This document shows positions 45,246 to 54,608 of a stretch of DNA of 64,000 nt, piece after piece. This DNA is from Pseudomonas syringae (GTDB lineage Bacteria; Pseudomonadota; Gammaproteobacteria; Pseudomonadales; Pseudomonadaceae), in contig NZ_CP066265.1 in assembly GCF_023278085.1 (NCBI RefSeq), positions 4,846,501 through 4,910,500 of the forward strand. Direction: 5' to 3'. The translations under genes and the position numbers were made by a program. Position 1 is the stretch's first letter; the number at the start of each line of letters is the position of its first letter. The notes beneath the pieces were generated by a model. It was given only the letters and a program-made list of their open reading frames with translations. It did not search any database and was not told the DNA's origin.

Positions 45246-47405
45246 CTACAACAATACATTGCGCTTCAAAGCCGACACCTCAAAGTACCCCGGAAAACCC
45301 AGAGCGTCCTCGGCAACCATCGGATGGGCGATCAGAAACCCCTGCATGACCTGGCAGCCGTTATCGGCCAGCCATTGATGTTGCTCGTGGGTTTCGACAC
45401 CCTCGGCAATCACCAGCATGTCCAGATTACGACACAGGTCGATGATGCTGCTGGCCAGCGCAGACTCGCGCCTGGAGCCGACGATGTTGGCCACAAAACG
45501 CCGGTCGAGCTTGAGCGTATCCAGCTGCAGATTACGCAGATGCGACAGCGAGCAATCACCCGTTCCGAAGTCGTCCAGCGCGATGCGTACGCCAACGTCA
45601 TGCAGCAACGCCAGCTGCTTATGGCTGTGCGAGAGGTTGTTGACCAGCGAGCTTTCGGTGATTTCCACCTCCAGCTGGCCGGGCTCCAGCTCAAAGCGAT
45701 CCATGGCACGCTTGAGTTCCGACGCCAGGTTGGGCATGCAGAACTGCGTGGGGCTGACGCAGACGCTGACCACCACATCCGAGGCAAACACGCGGCTCCA
45801 CGCCTGACGCTGTTCGGCGCCCTGATCGAATATCCAGCTACCCAGCCGGTTGATCAGCCGCGTCTCTTCGAGCAAGGGGATGAACAGCGCGGGAGGCACC
45901 TCGCCTACCGCAGGATGCTGCCAGCGCAGCAGGGCCTCGAAACCGCGCAAGCGACCGTCGGCCACATGAATCTGCGGCTGATAGACCACCGAAAAATCCT
46001 TGCCGTCGATAGCCGTGCGCACGCTCTCTTCCAGCATCAGTCGCGAGCGCGCGCGTCCATTCATGTTCTGGTCGTAGAACCGGTATTGCTTGCGACCGGC
46101 CCGCTTGGCCTCGTACATGGCGATGTCTGCCGCACGCAGCAAACCGTCCAGGTTCGAACCGCAGTCCGGGTAAGTGGCGATCCCCACGCTGGCACCCAGG
46201 GCGATATCTACACCGTCGATCTGGCGCTTGCTGGATACCCGTTCAATCAGTTTTTCGGCGATTTTGGCCGCTTGTTCCGGATAGTCGAGGCCATCGATCA
46301 CCACCGTAAACTCGTCCCCCCCGACACGCGCCAGAACATCATAGGGCCGCATGCACTCCTTGAACTGTTGAGCGACCCACAGCAACACCTGATCACCAGC
46401 ATCGTGGCCGAGTGAATCATTGATTTGCTTGAAGCCATCCAGGTCCATGAACAGCACGACCAGATATTTGTCCGCCTGCTCATTGCGCAACAGCATGCCT
46501 TCAACCGCCTGGTACAACCCACGGCGGTTGAGCAGCCCGGTCAGGGCATCGGTGACGGCCTGCTTTTCCAGCTGCTGATAAAGATCGCGGACCACCGACA
46601 TATCGAGCACGGTCAGCACCATGGCCTTCTGTTCGGCAGGCAGCGCCGCACAGGACAGCGCAACCGGTAGCTGCGAGCCCTGCGCGGTGCGCAACACAGC
46701 ATCATGTACCCGATAGGTATCGGCCTTGCGGTAATGCTTGTAGAAGCCCGACTCCGTCCATTCCCCGACGTGCGGTTCGATGATGTAGTCCAGCACCTGG
46801 GTTCCGCACAGTTGATCGACCGATGCGTTCAGCAGCTGGCAGATAGCGGGGTTGGCAAAACTGATGATCCCTGACTCATCAACCACCAGAATGCCTTCGG
46901 CAACGTTGGCCAGCACCGATGCATTGAACGTGCGCGCCGACTCCAGTTCGTGCGAAAGCTGTTGCAGCGCACGACGATTGCGCTGCTGCTCCAGCAGCGT
47001 CTGTACCTTGGGCTTGAGGACGTTGGGGTCGAAGGGTTTGAACAGGTAATCCGTTGCACCGTTCGCATAACCTTTCTGTACAGCGTCCTGGGTCTGCTCG
47101 TTGGCGGTCAGAAAGATAATCGGCGTCAGCCGGGTACGCTGACTGCCGCGCATCAGACGTGCAACTTCAAAGCCGTCCATGCCCGGCATCTGTACATCCA
47201 GCAAAACCAGATCCACTTCCTGCTCGAGAAGTACGGTCAGCGCTTCGATGCCTGAACTGGCCGTCACGATGCGCCAGTCTGTTCTTTGCAGGACAGCGCA
47301 CATCGTTACCAGATTTTCCGGGTAATCATCTACAACAAGTAAAACTGAAGAGCCATCATCTGGCTGGGGTGGCACGCGTTCCATGCTGCTTCTCTGTGTG
47401 GGCAT
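45246..47405 (-). CDS. Response regulator with PAS, GGDEF and EAL domains
   Basis: This 719-residue protein should make or break cyclic di-GMP. A receiver domain (about 20-140) has VDDYPEN, the phospho-Asp in LVLLDVQMPGMDG and the Lys in DYLFKPFD. A PAS-like segment follows (NVAEGILVVDESGIISFANPA). The diguanylate cyclase domain keeps RVGGDEF and an inhibitory RxxD site (RPYD) five residues before it. The EAL domain keeps FEALLRWQHP, VEITESSL, LDDFGTG and AEGVET, so both activities look possible. No membrane segment is present. The ATG at 47405 is used; one at 47384 is an alternative. The partner kinase is not encoded here. Confidence 0.93.
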   Translation of the reverse strand: MPTQRSSMERVPPQPDDGSSVLLVVDDYPENLVTMCAVLQRTDWRIVTASSGIEALTVLLEQEVDLVLLDVQMPGMDGFEVARLMRGSQRTRLTPIIFLTANEQTQDAVQKGYANGATDYLFKPFDPNVLKPKVQTLLEQQRNRRALQQLSHELESARTFNASVLANVAEGILVVDESGIISFANPAICQLLNASVDQLCGTQVLDYIIEPHVGEWTESGFYKHYRKADTYRVHDAVLRTAQGSQLPVALSCAALPAEQKAMVLTVLDMSVVRDLYQQLEKQAVTDALTGLLNRRGLYQAVEGMLLRNEQADKYLVVLFMDLDGFKQINDSLGHDAGDQVLLWVAQQFKECMRPYDVLARVGGDEFTVVIDGLDYPEQAAKIAEKLIERVSSKRQIDGVDIALGASVGIATYPDCGSNLDGLLRAADIAMYEAKRAGRKQYRFYDQNMNGRARSRLMLEESVRTAIDGKDFSVVYQPQIHVADGRLRGFEALLRWQHPAVGEVPPALFIPLLEETRLINRLGSWIFDQGAEQRQAWSRVFASDVVVSVCVSPTQFCMPNLASELKRAMDRFELEPGQLEVEITESSLVNNLSHSHKQLALLHDVGVRIALDDFGTGDCSLSHLRNLQLDTLKLDRRFVANIVGSRRESALASSIIDLCRNLDMLVIAEGVETHEQHQWLADNGCQVMQGFLIAHPMVAEDALGFPGYFEVSALKRNVLL

Positions 47406-47702
47406 GACGCCTGAGTCTCAGGATGACCGTCATACTTTGGTTCCAACTCTAGCCCCGTCTCGCCAAAAGCAGAAGCAAGGCCCCTCTTCCCCAGCGCAAA
47501 AGTTCTATCTAACCGACTAACGGTCATTCCCTGCAGACCTTTAAAACTCTGCCCTGCAGGAAAAGTGACAGCACTTTGACGTCATTCGTTCGACAATTTT
47601 CCGTTAACAAATTGTCCTACACGCCGTATAAAAGCAGCGAAAACTCTAGCAACACATCAGCGATCTCTCCCGCTGGCAAAAACATGTACGGAAGGACCGC
47701 TA

Positions 47703-48371
47703 ATGATTGATCTTGGATATTGGAATCTAAGCATCCCGATGGACTCCCCGCCCAAGACCATCGAAACCTCTCAACTGGTCAAGGGTTATGACGGGAAATA
47801 TTTCACGTCTACGTCCAAAGCCATTGTGTTCTGGTCTCCCGTCACAGGCACCAAGACGGAAAACGCCAAATACTCGCGCACAGAACTACGAGAAACCTGG
47901 CCGGACGGATCACTGCATAACTGGCTATACACCGATGCAGACAATTACCTGAACGCCAAACTGGAAGTTGATCAGGTGCCGTCTTCAGGCAAGATCGTGA
48001 TCGGGCAGATCCATGCCTATGAAAGTACCGAACCGCTCCTGAAAGTCGAATATCAATATGATGAAGACACCAAGGCAGGCGATATCGTTGCGAAAGTTCG
48101 CAACCGCTACGATGACGACGACAGCAAGGTCTACACGATCGTCAAAGGCGTGAAGTTGAACGAGACATTCAAGTACGTCATTAACCTGACCAAGGGCGGC
48201 AACTTGAGGGTCAGTGTCAACGACACCGACTGGAGCAAACGCATCAGCAAGACCTGGAGCGACAAGCCGCTGTATTTCAAGGCGGGCGTATATACCCAGG
48301 ACAACACGGGCTATACCTCGGAAGGCGGCAAGGCTACGTTCTACAACCTCGACATCGATCACAATAAATAA
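47703..48371 (+). CDS. Polysaccharide lyase family 7 (alginate lyase-like)
   Basis: The 222-residue protein has the PL7 marks YSRTELRE, IVIGQIHA and YFKAGVYTQDN in the right order, so it should cut alginate or a related uronate polymer by beta-elimination. The catalytic Arg, Gln/His and Tyr are present. There is no signal peptide: the start MIDLGYWNLSIPMDSPP leads directly into the fold, so the enzyme may be cytoplasmic or use another export route. The gene is monocistronic, 297 bases from the divergent GGDEF-EAL gene, and ends at a strong terminator. Confidence 0.9.
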   Translation: MIDLGYWNLSIPMDSPPKTIETSQLVKGYDGKYFTSTSKAIVFWSPVTGTKTENAKYSRTELRETWPDGSLHNWLYTDADNYLNAKLEVDQVPSSGKIVIGQIHAYESTEPLLKVEYQYDEDTKAGDIVAKVRNRYDDDDSKVYTIVKGVKLNETFKYVINLTKGGNLRVSVNDTDWSKRISKTWSDKPLYFKAGVYTQDNTGYTSEGGKATFYNLDIDHNK

Positions 48372-48401
48372 AGCTGAGTGCCCCACAGCTCCAGCACAAA
48401 C

Positions 48402-48439
48402 AAAAACGGCCCGCTCTTCACTGGAAGGCGGGCCGTTTT
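48402..48439. terminator. Bidirectional terminator between the PL7 lyase and putP
   Basis: ACGGCCCGC (48406-48414) pairs with GCGGGCCGT (48428-48436), flanked by AAAA on the left and TTTT on the right. It works for both converging genes. Confidence 0.92.
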
Positions 48440-48457
48440 CATATTAGCGCAGTGCTA

Positions 48458-49945
48458 TCAGCGATTGGCCTTGAAGTCCTGCTCAGCCGCGAGGAAGCGA
48501 GCCTGCATCGAAGCCGACGCCGGTTTGCCGATCCGACTGAACACCACGATGGCGATACTGGCCAGAATGAAACCGGGAATGATTTCATACAGGCCCATTG
48601 TGCTGAACTGCTTCCAGAGCACCACGGTGGCAGCACCGACAATCACCCCCGCCAATGCGCCGTTGCGCGTCATGCCTTTCCACAGCACCGAGATCAGCAC
48701 CACAGGGCCGAACGCTGCACCGAAGCCGGCCCAGGCGTAGCTCACCAGACCCAGCACGCGGTTTTCGGGGTTGGCAGCGAGCAGAATGGCGATGATTGCG
48801 ATCAACAACACCATGGCACGACCGACCCAGACCAACTCGACCTGCGAAGCGTTTTTGCGCAGGTAAGCTTTATAGAAGTCTTCGGTCAGCGCACTGGAAC
48901 ACACCAGCAACTGACAGCTCAACGTACTCATGACCGCAGCCAGAATCGCCGAGAGCAGCACGCCTGCAATCCACGGGTTGAACAACAGCTTGGCCAGTTC
49001 GATGAAGACCCGCTCCGGGTTTTCAGCCACCGGCCCGGCGACATCCGGGTGTGCGGAGAAATAGGCAATGCCGAAGAAGCCCACTGCCACCGTGCCGGCC
49101 AGGCACAGAATCATCCAGGCCATGGAGATGCGACGGGCGCTGGCAATCGACTTGACCGAATCCGCCGCCATGAAGCGCGCCAGAATATGCGGCTGACCGA
49201 AATAGCCCAGACCCCAGCCGAGCAGGGAAATGATGCCGATGAAGGTGGTGTTCTTGAACATGTCGAAGCTGGTCGGATCTTTCGCCTCGATCGCCAGGAA
49301 CGTGGCATCGACACCACCGGTCGCCAGCAGGACGATGATCGGCGTCAGGATCAGGGCGAAGATCATCAGCGTGGCCTGCACGGTGTCTGTCCAGCTGACG
49401 GCCAGGAAGCCGCCGACGAAGGTGTAGGCAATGGTTGCTGCGGCGCCGGCCCACAGGGCAGTTTCGTAGGACATGCCGAAGGTGCTTTCAAACAGGCGCG
49501 CGCCGGCAACGATGCCCGAGGCGCAATAGATTGTGAAGAACACCAGAATCACGATCGCCGAAATGATGCGCAGCACACCGCTGCTGTCTTCGAAACGGCT
49601 GCTGAAGTAGTCCGGCAGGGTCAGGGCGTCACCGTTGTGCTCGGTCTGCACGCGCAGACGGCCGGCGACAAACAGCCAGTTCAGGTAGGCACCGATGATC
49701 AGCCCGATGGCGATCCAGCTTTCCGACAGGCCGGACATGTAGATCGCCCCCGGCAAGCCCATCAGCAGCCAGCCGCTCATGTCCGAGGCACCGGCCGAGA
49801 GCGCAGTCACCACACTGCCCAGGCTGCGACCACCGAGAATGTAATCCGACAGGTTATTGGTGGAGCGATAGGCCATCAGACCGATCAGTACCATTGCTGC
49901 GATGTAGATCACGAACGTGATCAAGGTAGGGTTGCTGACACTCAT
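48458..49945 (-). CDS. putP: Sodium/proline symporter
   Basis: PutP imports proline with sodium. The ATG at 49945 (MSVSNPTLITFVIY) gives 495 residues, the normal size. The protein has about thirteen hydrophobic spans. The family signature YILGGRSLGSVVTALSAGASDMSGW is at about 40-65, given here in part, and GWGLGYFGQPHILARFMA is in the middle. It is divergent to putA across a 432-base gap full of GTTGCA sites, so both should be induced by proline through PutA. Confidence 0.96.
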   Translation of the reverse strand: MSVSNPTLITFVIYIAAMVLIGLMAYRSTNNLSDYILGGRSLGSVVTALSAGASDMSGWLLMGLPGAIYMSGLSESWIAIGLIIGAYLNWLFVAGRLRVQTEHNGDALTLPDYFSSRFEDSSGVLRIISAIVILVFFTIYCASGIVAGARLFESTFGMSYETALWAGAAATIAYTFVGGFLAVSWTDTVQATLMIFALILTPIIVLLATGGVDATFLAIEAKDPTSFDMFKNTTFIGIISLLGWGLGYFGQPHILARFMAADSVKSIASARRISMAWMILCLAGTVAVGFFGIAYFSAHPDVAGPVAENPERVFIELAKLLFNPWIAGVLLSAILAAVMSTLSCQLLVCSSALTEDFYKAYLRKNASQVELVWVGRAMVLLIAIIAILLAANPENRVLGLVSYAWAGFGAAFGPVVLISVLWKGMTRNGALAGVIVGAATVVLWKQFSTMGLYEIIPGFILASIAIVVFSRIGKPASASMQARFLAAEQDFKANR

Positions 49946-50068
49946 AAGTTCTGCCTTGGCATTGTTTTTATGTTGGCACCTGATGCGCAAGGGACCACCG
50001 GCTTCAGTGTTCCCGGAGCTGTGCACCCGACGCCGCGCTGACTGCTTCCTGAAAGGATGACAGTCACG

Positions 50069-50305
50069 GTTGCACCGAGGGGACGGATCCTATGAAACAA
50101 ACCCGAGAAGGTGCAACCCATTTCATCGAACAAGTTGCACCTGTTACAAAAAACCACGTGCGAACGCTTTTTCGCCCCATTTTAGGGCGCTTTTGGCCCG
50201 ACTCGCAAAAAAAGACGCACCAGCAGTGAGCGCCCTTAGACTTTCGCGTGTCACTCGGCGCAAATGTCACAAAATATTCTCCAAACAGGGTTGCACTCGG
50301 TTGCA
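50069..50305. promoter_or_regulatory. putP-putA control region with five PutA operator-like GTTGCA sites
   Basis: GTTGCA occurs on the plus strand at 50069-50074, 50134-50139, 50290-50295 and 50300-50305, and on the minus strand at 50112-50117. All five are followed by C and sit in a wider GGTTGCACC-like context. E. coli PutA, as repressor, binds GTTGCA. Three sites lie on the putP side and two lie 73-83 bases before putA. The stretch 50140-50280 between them has no other clear feature. Confidence 0.8.
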
Positions 50306-50377
50306 CCCCACCCCGAACCACAGCTAATCTGCGTCAAAGCCGATGCCACCTTCGAGTGGCTATAACGAGGACAAGAC

Positions 50378-53300
50378 ATGGCCACCACCACTCTGGGCGT
50401 CAAGCTCGACGACCCGACCCGCGAGCGATTGAAAGCCGCCGCCCAATCCATCGACCGCACGCCGCACTGGTTGATCAAGCAGGCGATCTTCAATTACCTG
50501 GAAAAGCTGGAGAGTGGTGCAACCCTGCTGGAACTCAATGGTTCGGCTGCCAAAGACAGTGACGACCGGGGTGAACTGGCAGAAGACGCAGGGCTGCAAT
50601 GCTTTCTGGATTTTGCCGAAAGCATTCAGCCTCAATCCGTGTTGCGCGCAGCGATCACGTCCGCCTACCGTCGTCCGGAGCCGGAAGTCGTGCCGATGCT
50701 GCTGGAGCAGGCGCGCCTGACCGCGCCGGTTGCGGAAGCCACCAACAAGATGGCGGCATCGATTGCCGAAAAGCTGCGTAACCAGAAAAGTGCAGGTGGC
50801 CGCGCCGGTATCGTTCAGGGCCTGCTGCAGGAGTTTTCGCTGTCGTCCCAGGAAGGGGTCGCCCTGATGTGTCTGGCCGAAGCGCTGCTGCGCATCCCGG
50901 ACAAGGGCACGCGCGACGCATTGATCCGCGACAAGATCAGCAACGGTAACTGGCAGCCACACCTGGGCAATAGCCCGTCGCTGTTCGTCAATGCGGCAAC
51001 CTGGGGTCTGCTGCTGACCGGCAAACTGGTCGCCACGCACAATGAAGCAGGCCTGACCTCTTCGCTGAGCCGCATTATCGGCAGAAGCGGCGAGCCGATG
51101 ATCCGCAAGGGCGTCGACATGGCCATGCGTCTGATGGGCGAGCAGTTTGTCACCGGCGAAACCATCGGTGAAGCACTGGCCAACGCCAGTCGCTTTGAGG
51201 CCAAAGGTTTTCGCTATTCCTACGACATGCTGGGTGAAGCCGCGCTGACCGAACATGACGCGCAGAAATATCTGGCGTCCTACGAGCAGGCCATCCACTC
51301 GATCGGCAAAGCGTCCCATGGCCGCGGCATCTACGAAGGCCCGGGCATTTCCATCAAGCTGTCGGCACTGCATCCGCGCTACAGCCGCGCCCAGTACGAA
51401 CGCGTGATGGAAGAACTGTACCCACGCCTGCTGTCGCTTACGCTGCTGGCCAAGCAGTACGACATTGGCCTGAACATTGATGCCGAAGAAGCCGACCGTC
51501 TGGAGCTGTCGCTGGATCTGCTCGAACGGCTGTGCTTCGAGCCGCAGCTGACTGGCTGGAACGGCATCGGCTTCGTGATCCAGGCGTATCAGAAGCGCTG
51601 CCCGTATGTGATTGACTACGTGATCGACCTGGCACGCCGCAGTCGCCATCGCCTGATGATTCGTCTGGTCAAAGGCGCGTATTGGGACAGCGAGATCAAG
51701 CGCGCTCAGGTCGAAGGCCTGGAAGGTTATCCGGTCTACACCCGCAAGGTGTACACCGACGTGTCCTACATCGCCTGCGCCCGCAAGCTGCTGGCGGCAC
51801 CGGAAGTCATCTATCCACAATTTGCCACGCACAACGCCCATACCCTGGCGGCCATCTACCAGATTGCCGGTCAGAACTATTACCCCGGCCAGTACGAATT
51901 CCAGTGCCTGCACGGCATGGGCGAACCGCTTTATGAGCAGGTTGTAGGCAAAGTCGCCGACGGCAAGCTGAATCGTCCGTGCCGCGTGTACGCGCCGGTC
52001 GGTACTCACGAAACCCTGCTGGCTTATCTGGTGCGTCGCCTGCTGGAAAACGGCGCCAACACCTCATTCGTCAACCGCATTGCCGATCACTCGATTTCCA
52101 TACAGGAACTGGTGGCCGATCCGGTCAGCCAGATCGAACGCATGGCCACCCAGGAAGGCGGGTTTGGTCTGCCGCACCCGCGCATTCCACTGCCGCGTGA
52201 CCTGTACGGTGCCGAGCGCGCCAACTCCAGCGGCATCGACATGGCCAACGAGCATCGTCTGGCTTCGCTTTCTTCGGCGCTGCTGGCGACCGCGCACAAC
52301 GACTGGAAAGCCGCGCCAATGCTTGGCTGTCCGACCGGGGCTGGCAGCCTGAGCGCTGCGTTGAACCCCTCGGATTCACGTGACGTGGTAGGTCATGTGC
52401 AAGAAGCCTCCCTGCAAGACGTCGACAACGCTATTCAGTGCGCCCTGAGCGCTGGCCCGATCTGGCAGGCTACACCGCCTGCCGAGCGCGCCGCGATTCT
52501 GGAGCGCGCTGCCGACCTGATGGAAGCCGAGATTCAACCGTTGATGGGCTTGTTGGTCCGCGAAGCGGGCAAGACGTTTGCCAACGCCATCGCCGAAGTG
52601 CGTGAAGCCGTGGACTTCCTGCGCTACTACGCGGTGCAGGCCCGCAACGACTTTACCAACGACGGCCACCGCCCACTGGGGCCGGTGGTGTGCATCAGCC
52701 CGTGGAACTTCCCGCTGGCGATCTTCAGCGGTCAGGTCGCTGCTGCGCTGGCCGCCGGTAATCCGGTGCTGGCCAAACCTGCCGAACAAACCCCATTGAT
52801 TGCTGCCCAGGCTGTCCGCCTGTTGCTTGAAGCCGGCATTCCGGAAGGCGTGCTGCAACTGCTGCCGGGCCGTGGCGAAACCGTAGGTGCCGGGCTGGTG
52901 GGCGATGAACGCGTCAAAGGCGTCATGTTCACCGGCTCCACCGAAGTCGCCCGTCTGCTGCAACGCAACGTAGCCGGCCGCCTTGACTCGCAGGGCCGGC
53001 CCATTCCGCTGATCGCCGAAACCGGTGGTCAAAATGCAATGATCGTTGACTCTTCGGCGCTGACCGAACAGGTGGTCATCGACGTGGTGTCTTCGGCGTT
53101 CGACAGCGCCGGCCAACGTTGCTCGGCATTGCGCGTGCTGTGCCTGCAGGAGGATTCTGCTGATCGCGTCATCGAAATGCTCAAGGGCGCGATGGCTGAA
53201 AACCGTCTTGGCAACCCTGAGCGCCTGTCGGTGGACATCGGGCCGGTGATCGATGCCGAAGCCAAGGCCGGTATCGAAAAACACATCCAGGCCATGCGCG

Positions 53301-54331
53301 ACAAGGGCCGCATGGTCTATCAGGTTGCCATCGCCGACAGCGCCGAACTCAAGCGCGGCACCTATGTAATGCCAACGCTGATCGAACTGGAAAGTTTCGA
53401 CGAGCTGCAACGCGAAATCTTTGGTCCGGTACTGCACGTGGTGCGTTACAAGCGCAAGGAGCTGGACCAGTTGCTCGCGCAGATCAATGCCTCCGGCTAC
53501 GGCCTGACCCTTGGTGTGCATACCCGCATCGACGAGACCATCGCCAAGGTCGTCGATAACGTCAACGCCGGTAATGTCTACGTGAACCGCAACATTGTCG
53601 GTGCCGTGGTCGGTGTTCAACCGTTTGGTGGCGAGGGCTTGTCCGGCACCGGCCCTAAAGCCGGCGGCCCACTGTACCTGTATCGCCTGCTGTCGACCCG
53701 CCCGCAGGACGCCATCGAGAAATCGTTCGTGCGCAGCGACGCGCTGTCTGCGCCGGATACTCGTCTGCGTGATGTATTGAGCAAACCGTTGCACGCGCTG
53801 AAAACCTGGGCCGCCAGCAATCAGCAGTCGGAACTGGAGGCCTTGTGCAGTCAGTACGCCGAGCAATCGCAAAGCGGCATCACCCGTCAACTGGCCGGCC
53901 CCACCGGCGAGCGCAACAGCTACGCCATCCTGCCGCGCGAACACGTGCTGTGCCTGGCTGACGACGAGAACGACCTGCTGATTCAACTGGCAGCAGTGCT
54001 GGCAGTCGGCGGCTCGGCCATCTGGCCGGAAAGCGACGTCAGCAAACCGCTGCGCGCCCGTTTGCCGAAGGACGTGCAGGCCCGCATCAAACTGATCCCG
54101 GACTGGAGCAAGGACGAAGTCGCCATCGACGCCGTCCTGCACCACGGCGACTCCGACCAGCTGCGCGCCATCTGCCAGCAGATCGCCCAGCGCAGTGGCG
54201 CAATCGTCGGCGTCAACGGCCTGTCCCACGGTGAAACCAACATCCCGCTGGAGCGCCTGGTGATCGAACGTGCCTTGAGCGTCAACACCGCAGCGGCGGG
54301 TGGCAATGCGAGCTTGATGACGATTGGCTGA
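50378..54331 (+). CDS. putA: Trifunctional PutA: repressor, proline dehydrogenase and P5C dehydrogenase
   Basis: PutA oxidises proline to glutamate in two steps and represses put genes when proline is absent. The 1317-residue protein starts with a ribbon-helix-helix domain (TTLGVKLDDPTRERLKAAAQ, residues 2-45). The FAD-dependent proline dehydrogenase barrel follows (SIKLSALHPRYSRAQYERV, FATHNAHTL, QCLHGMGEPLYEQV, up to about 560). The aldehyde dehydrogenase comes next (PWNFPLAIFSGQ, FTGSTEVARLL, the Glu in AETGGQNAMIV and the catalytic Cys in SAGQRCSALRV). A C-terminal domain of about 200 residues closes the substrate tunnel. The ATG at 50378 follows GAGGACAAG. Confidence 0.97.
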   Translation: MATTTLGVKLDDPTRERLKAAAQSIDRTPHWLIKQAIFNYLEKLESGATLLELNGSAAKDSDDRGELAEDAGLQCFLDFAESIQPQSVLRAAITSAYRRPEPEVVPMLLEQARLTAPVAEATNKMAASIAEKLRNQKSAGGRAGIVQGLLQEFSLSSQEGVALMCLAEALLRIPDKGTRDALIRDKISNGNWQPHLGNSPSLFVNAATWGLLLTGKLVATHNEAGLTSSLSRIIGRSGEPMIRKGVDMAMRLMGEQFVTGETIGEALANASRFEAKGFRYSYDMLGEAALTEHDAQKYLASYEQAIHSIGKASHGRGIYEGPGISIKLSALHPRYSRAQYERVMEELYPRLLSLTLLAKQYDIGLNIDAEEADRLELSLDLLERLCFEPQLTGWNGIGFVIQAYQKRCPYVIDYVIDLARRSRHRLMIRLVKGAYWDSEIKRAQVEGLEGYPVYTRKVYTDVSYIACARKLLAAPEVIYPQFATHNAHTLAAIYQIAGQNYYPGQYEFQCLHGMGEPLYEQVVGKVADGKLNRPCRVYAPVGTHETLLAYLVRRLLENGANTSFVNRIADHSISIQELVADPVSQIERMATQEGGFGLPHPRIPLPRDLYGAERANSSGIDMANEHRLASLSSALLATAHNDWKAAPMLGCPTGAGSLSAALNPSDSRDVVGHVQEASLQDVDNAIQCALSAGPIWQATPPAERAAILERAADLMEAEIQPLMGLLVREAGKTFANAIAEVREAVDFLRYYAVQARNDFTNDGHRPLGPVVCISPWNFPLAIFSGQVAAALAAGNPVLAKPAEQTPLIAAQAVRLLLEAGIPEGVLQLLPGRGETVGAGLVGDERVKGVMFTGSTEVARLLQRNVAGRLDSQGRPIPLIAETGGQNAMIVDSSALTEQVVIDVVSSAFDSAGQRCSALRVLCLQEDSADRVIEMLKGAMAENRLGNPERLSVDIGPVIDAEAKAGIEKHIQAMRDKGRMVYQVAIADSAELKRGTYVMPTLIELESFDELQREIFGPVLHVVRYKRKELDQLLAQINASGYGLTLGVHTRIDETIAKVVDNVNAGNVYVNRNIVGAVVGVQPFGGEGLSGTGPKAGGPLYLYRLLSTRPQDAIEKSFVRSDALSAPDTRLRDVLSKPLHALKTWAASNQQSELEALCSQYAEQSQSGITRQLAGPTGERNSYAILPREHVLCLADDENDLLIQLAAVLAVGGSAIWPESDVSKPLRARLPKDVQARIKLIPDWSKDEVAIDAVLHHGDSDQLRAICQQIAQRSGAIVGVNGLSHGETNIPLERLVIERALSVNTAAAGGNASLMTIG

Positions 54332-54349
54332 TGCCGTGCTTTAGCCAAT

Positions 54350-54518
54350 AACGCAGAGCGCCACGAAAGGCATTCCCTTGCGGGAGCGTACGGAACGATA
54401 ACCTCAACTATCGTGCGACGCTCCGCATCGGCATGCCGTTCTGGACGCTCTGCGTTAATTTCGAGCACGCGACGCGGCGCAGAATTGTGACGCGGAGCGT
54501 GAGGAACGATAAGCGTCC
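54350..54518. repeat. Dispersed palindromic repeat, copy C
   Basis: The segment begins ACGCAGAGCGCCACGAAAGG, continues GCATTCCCTTGCGGGAGCGT, and has an inner inverted part with CGTGCGACGCTCCGCATCGG and TTCTGGACGCTCTGCGTT. It ends with GACGCGGAGCGTGAGGAACG. It shares these blocks with copies A (35503) and B (37091) and fills the gap between putA and the acyl-CoA dehydrogenase gene. Confidence 0.8.
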
Positions 54519-54608
54519 GAAAGAACACCCATCACGCGAATCAATCTTGCTACCCTCCCCACGCAACCCGACCTAGACTCGATCCATTCCAAGAATAGGT
54601 ACGCCATC

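Noticed and set aside
48452..50041. A 529-codon frame on the plus strand opposite putP
   Set aside because: The translation is rich in His, Gln, Arg and Gly, as expected from the complement of a membrane-protein gene. It has no motif and spans the terminator side of putP.
52376..54229. A 617-codon frame opposite putA
   Set aside because: A shadow frame of the aldehyde dehydrogenase part of putA, without domain signals or ribosome site.
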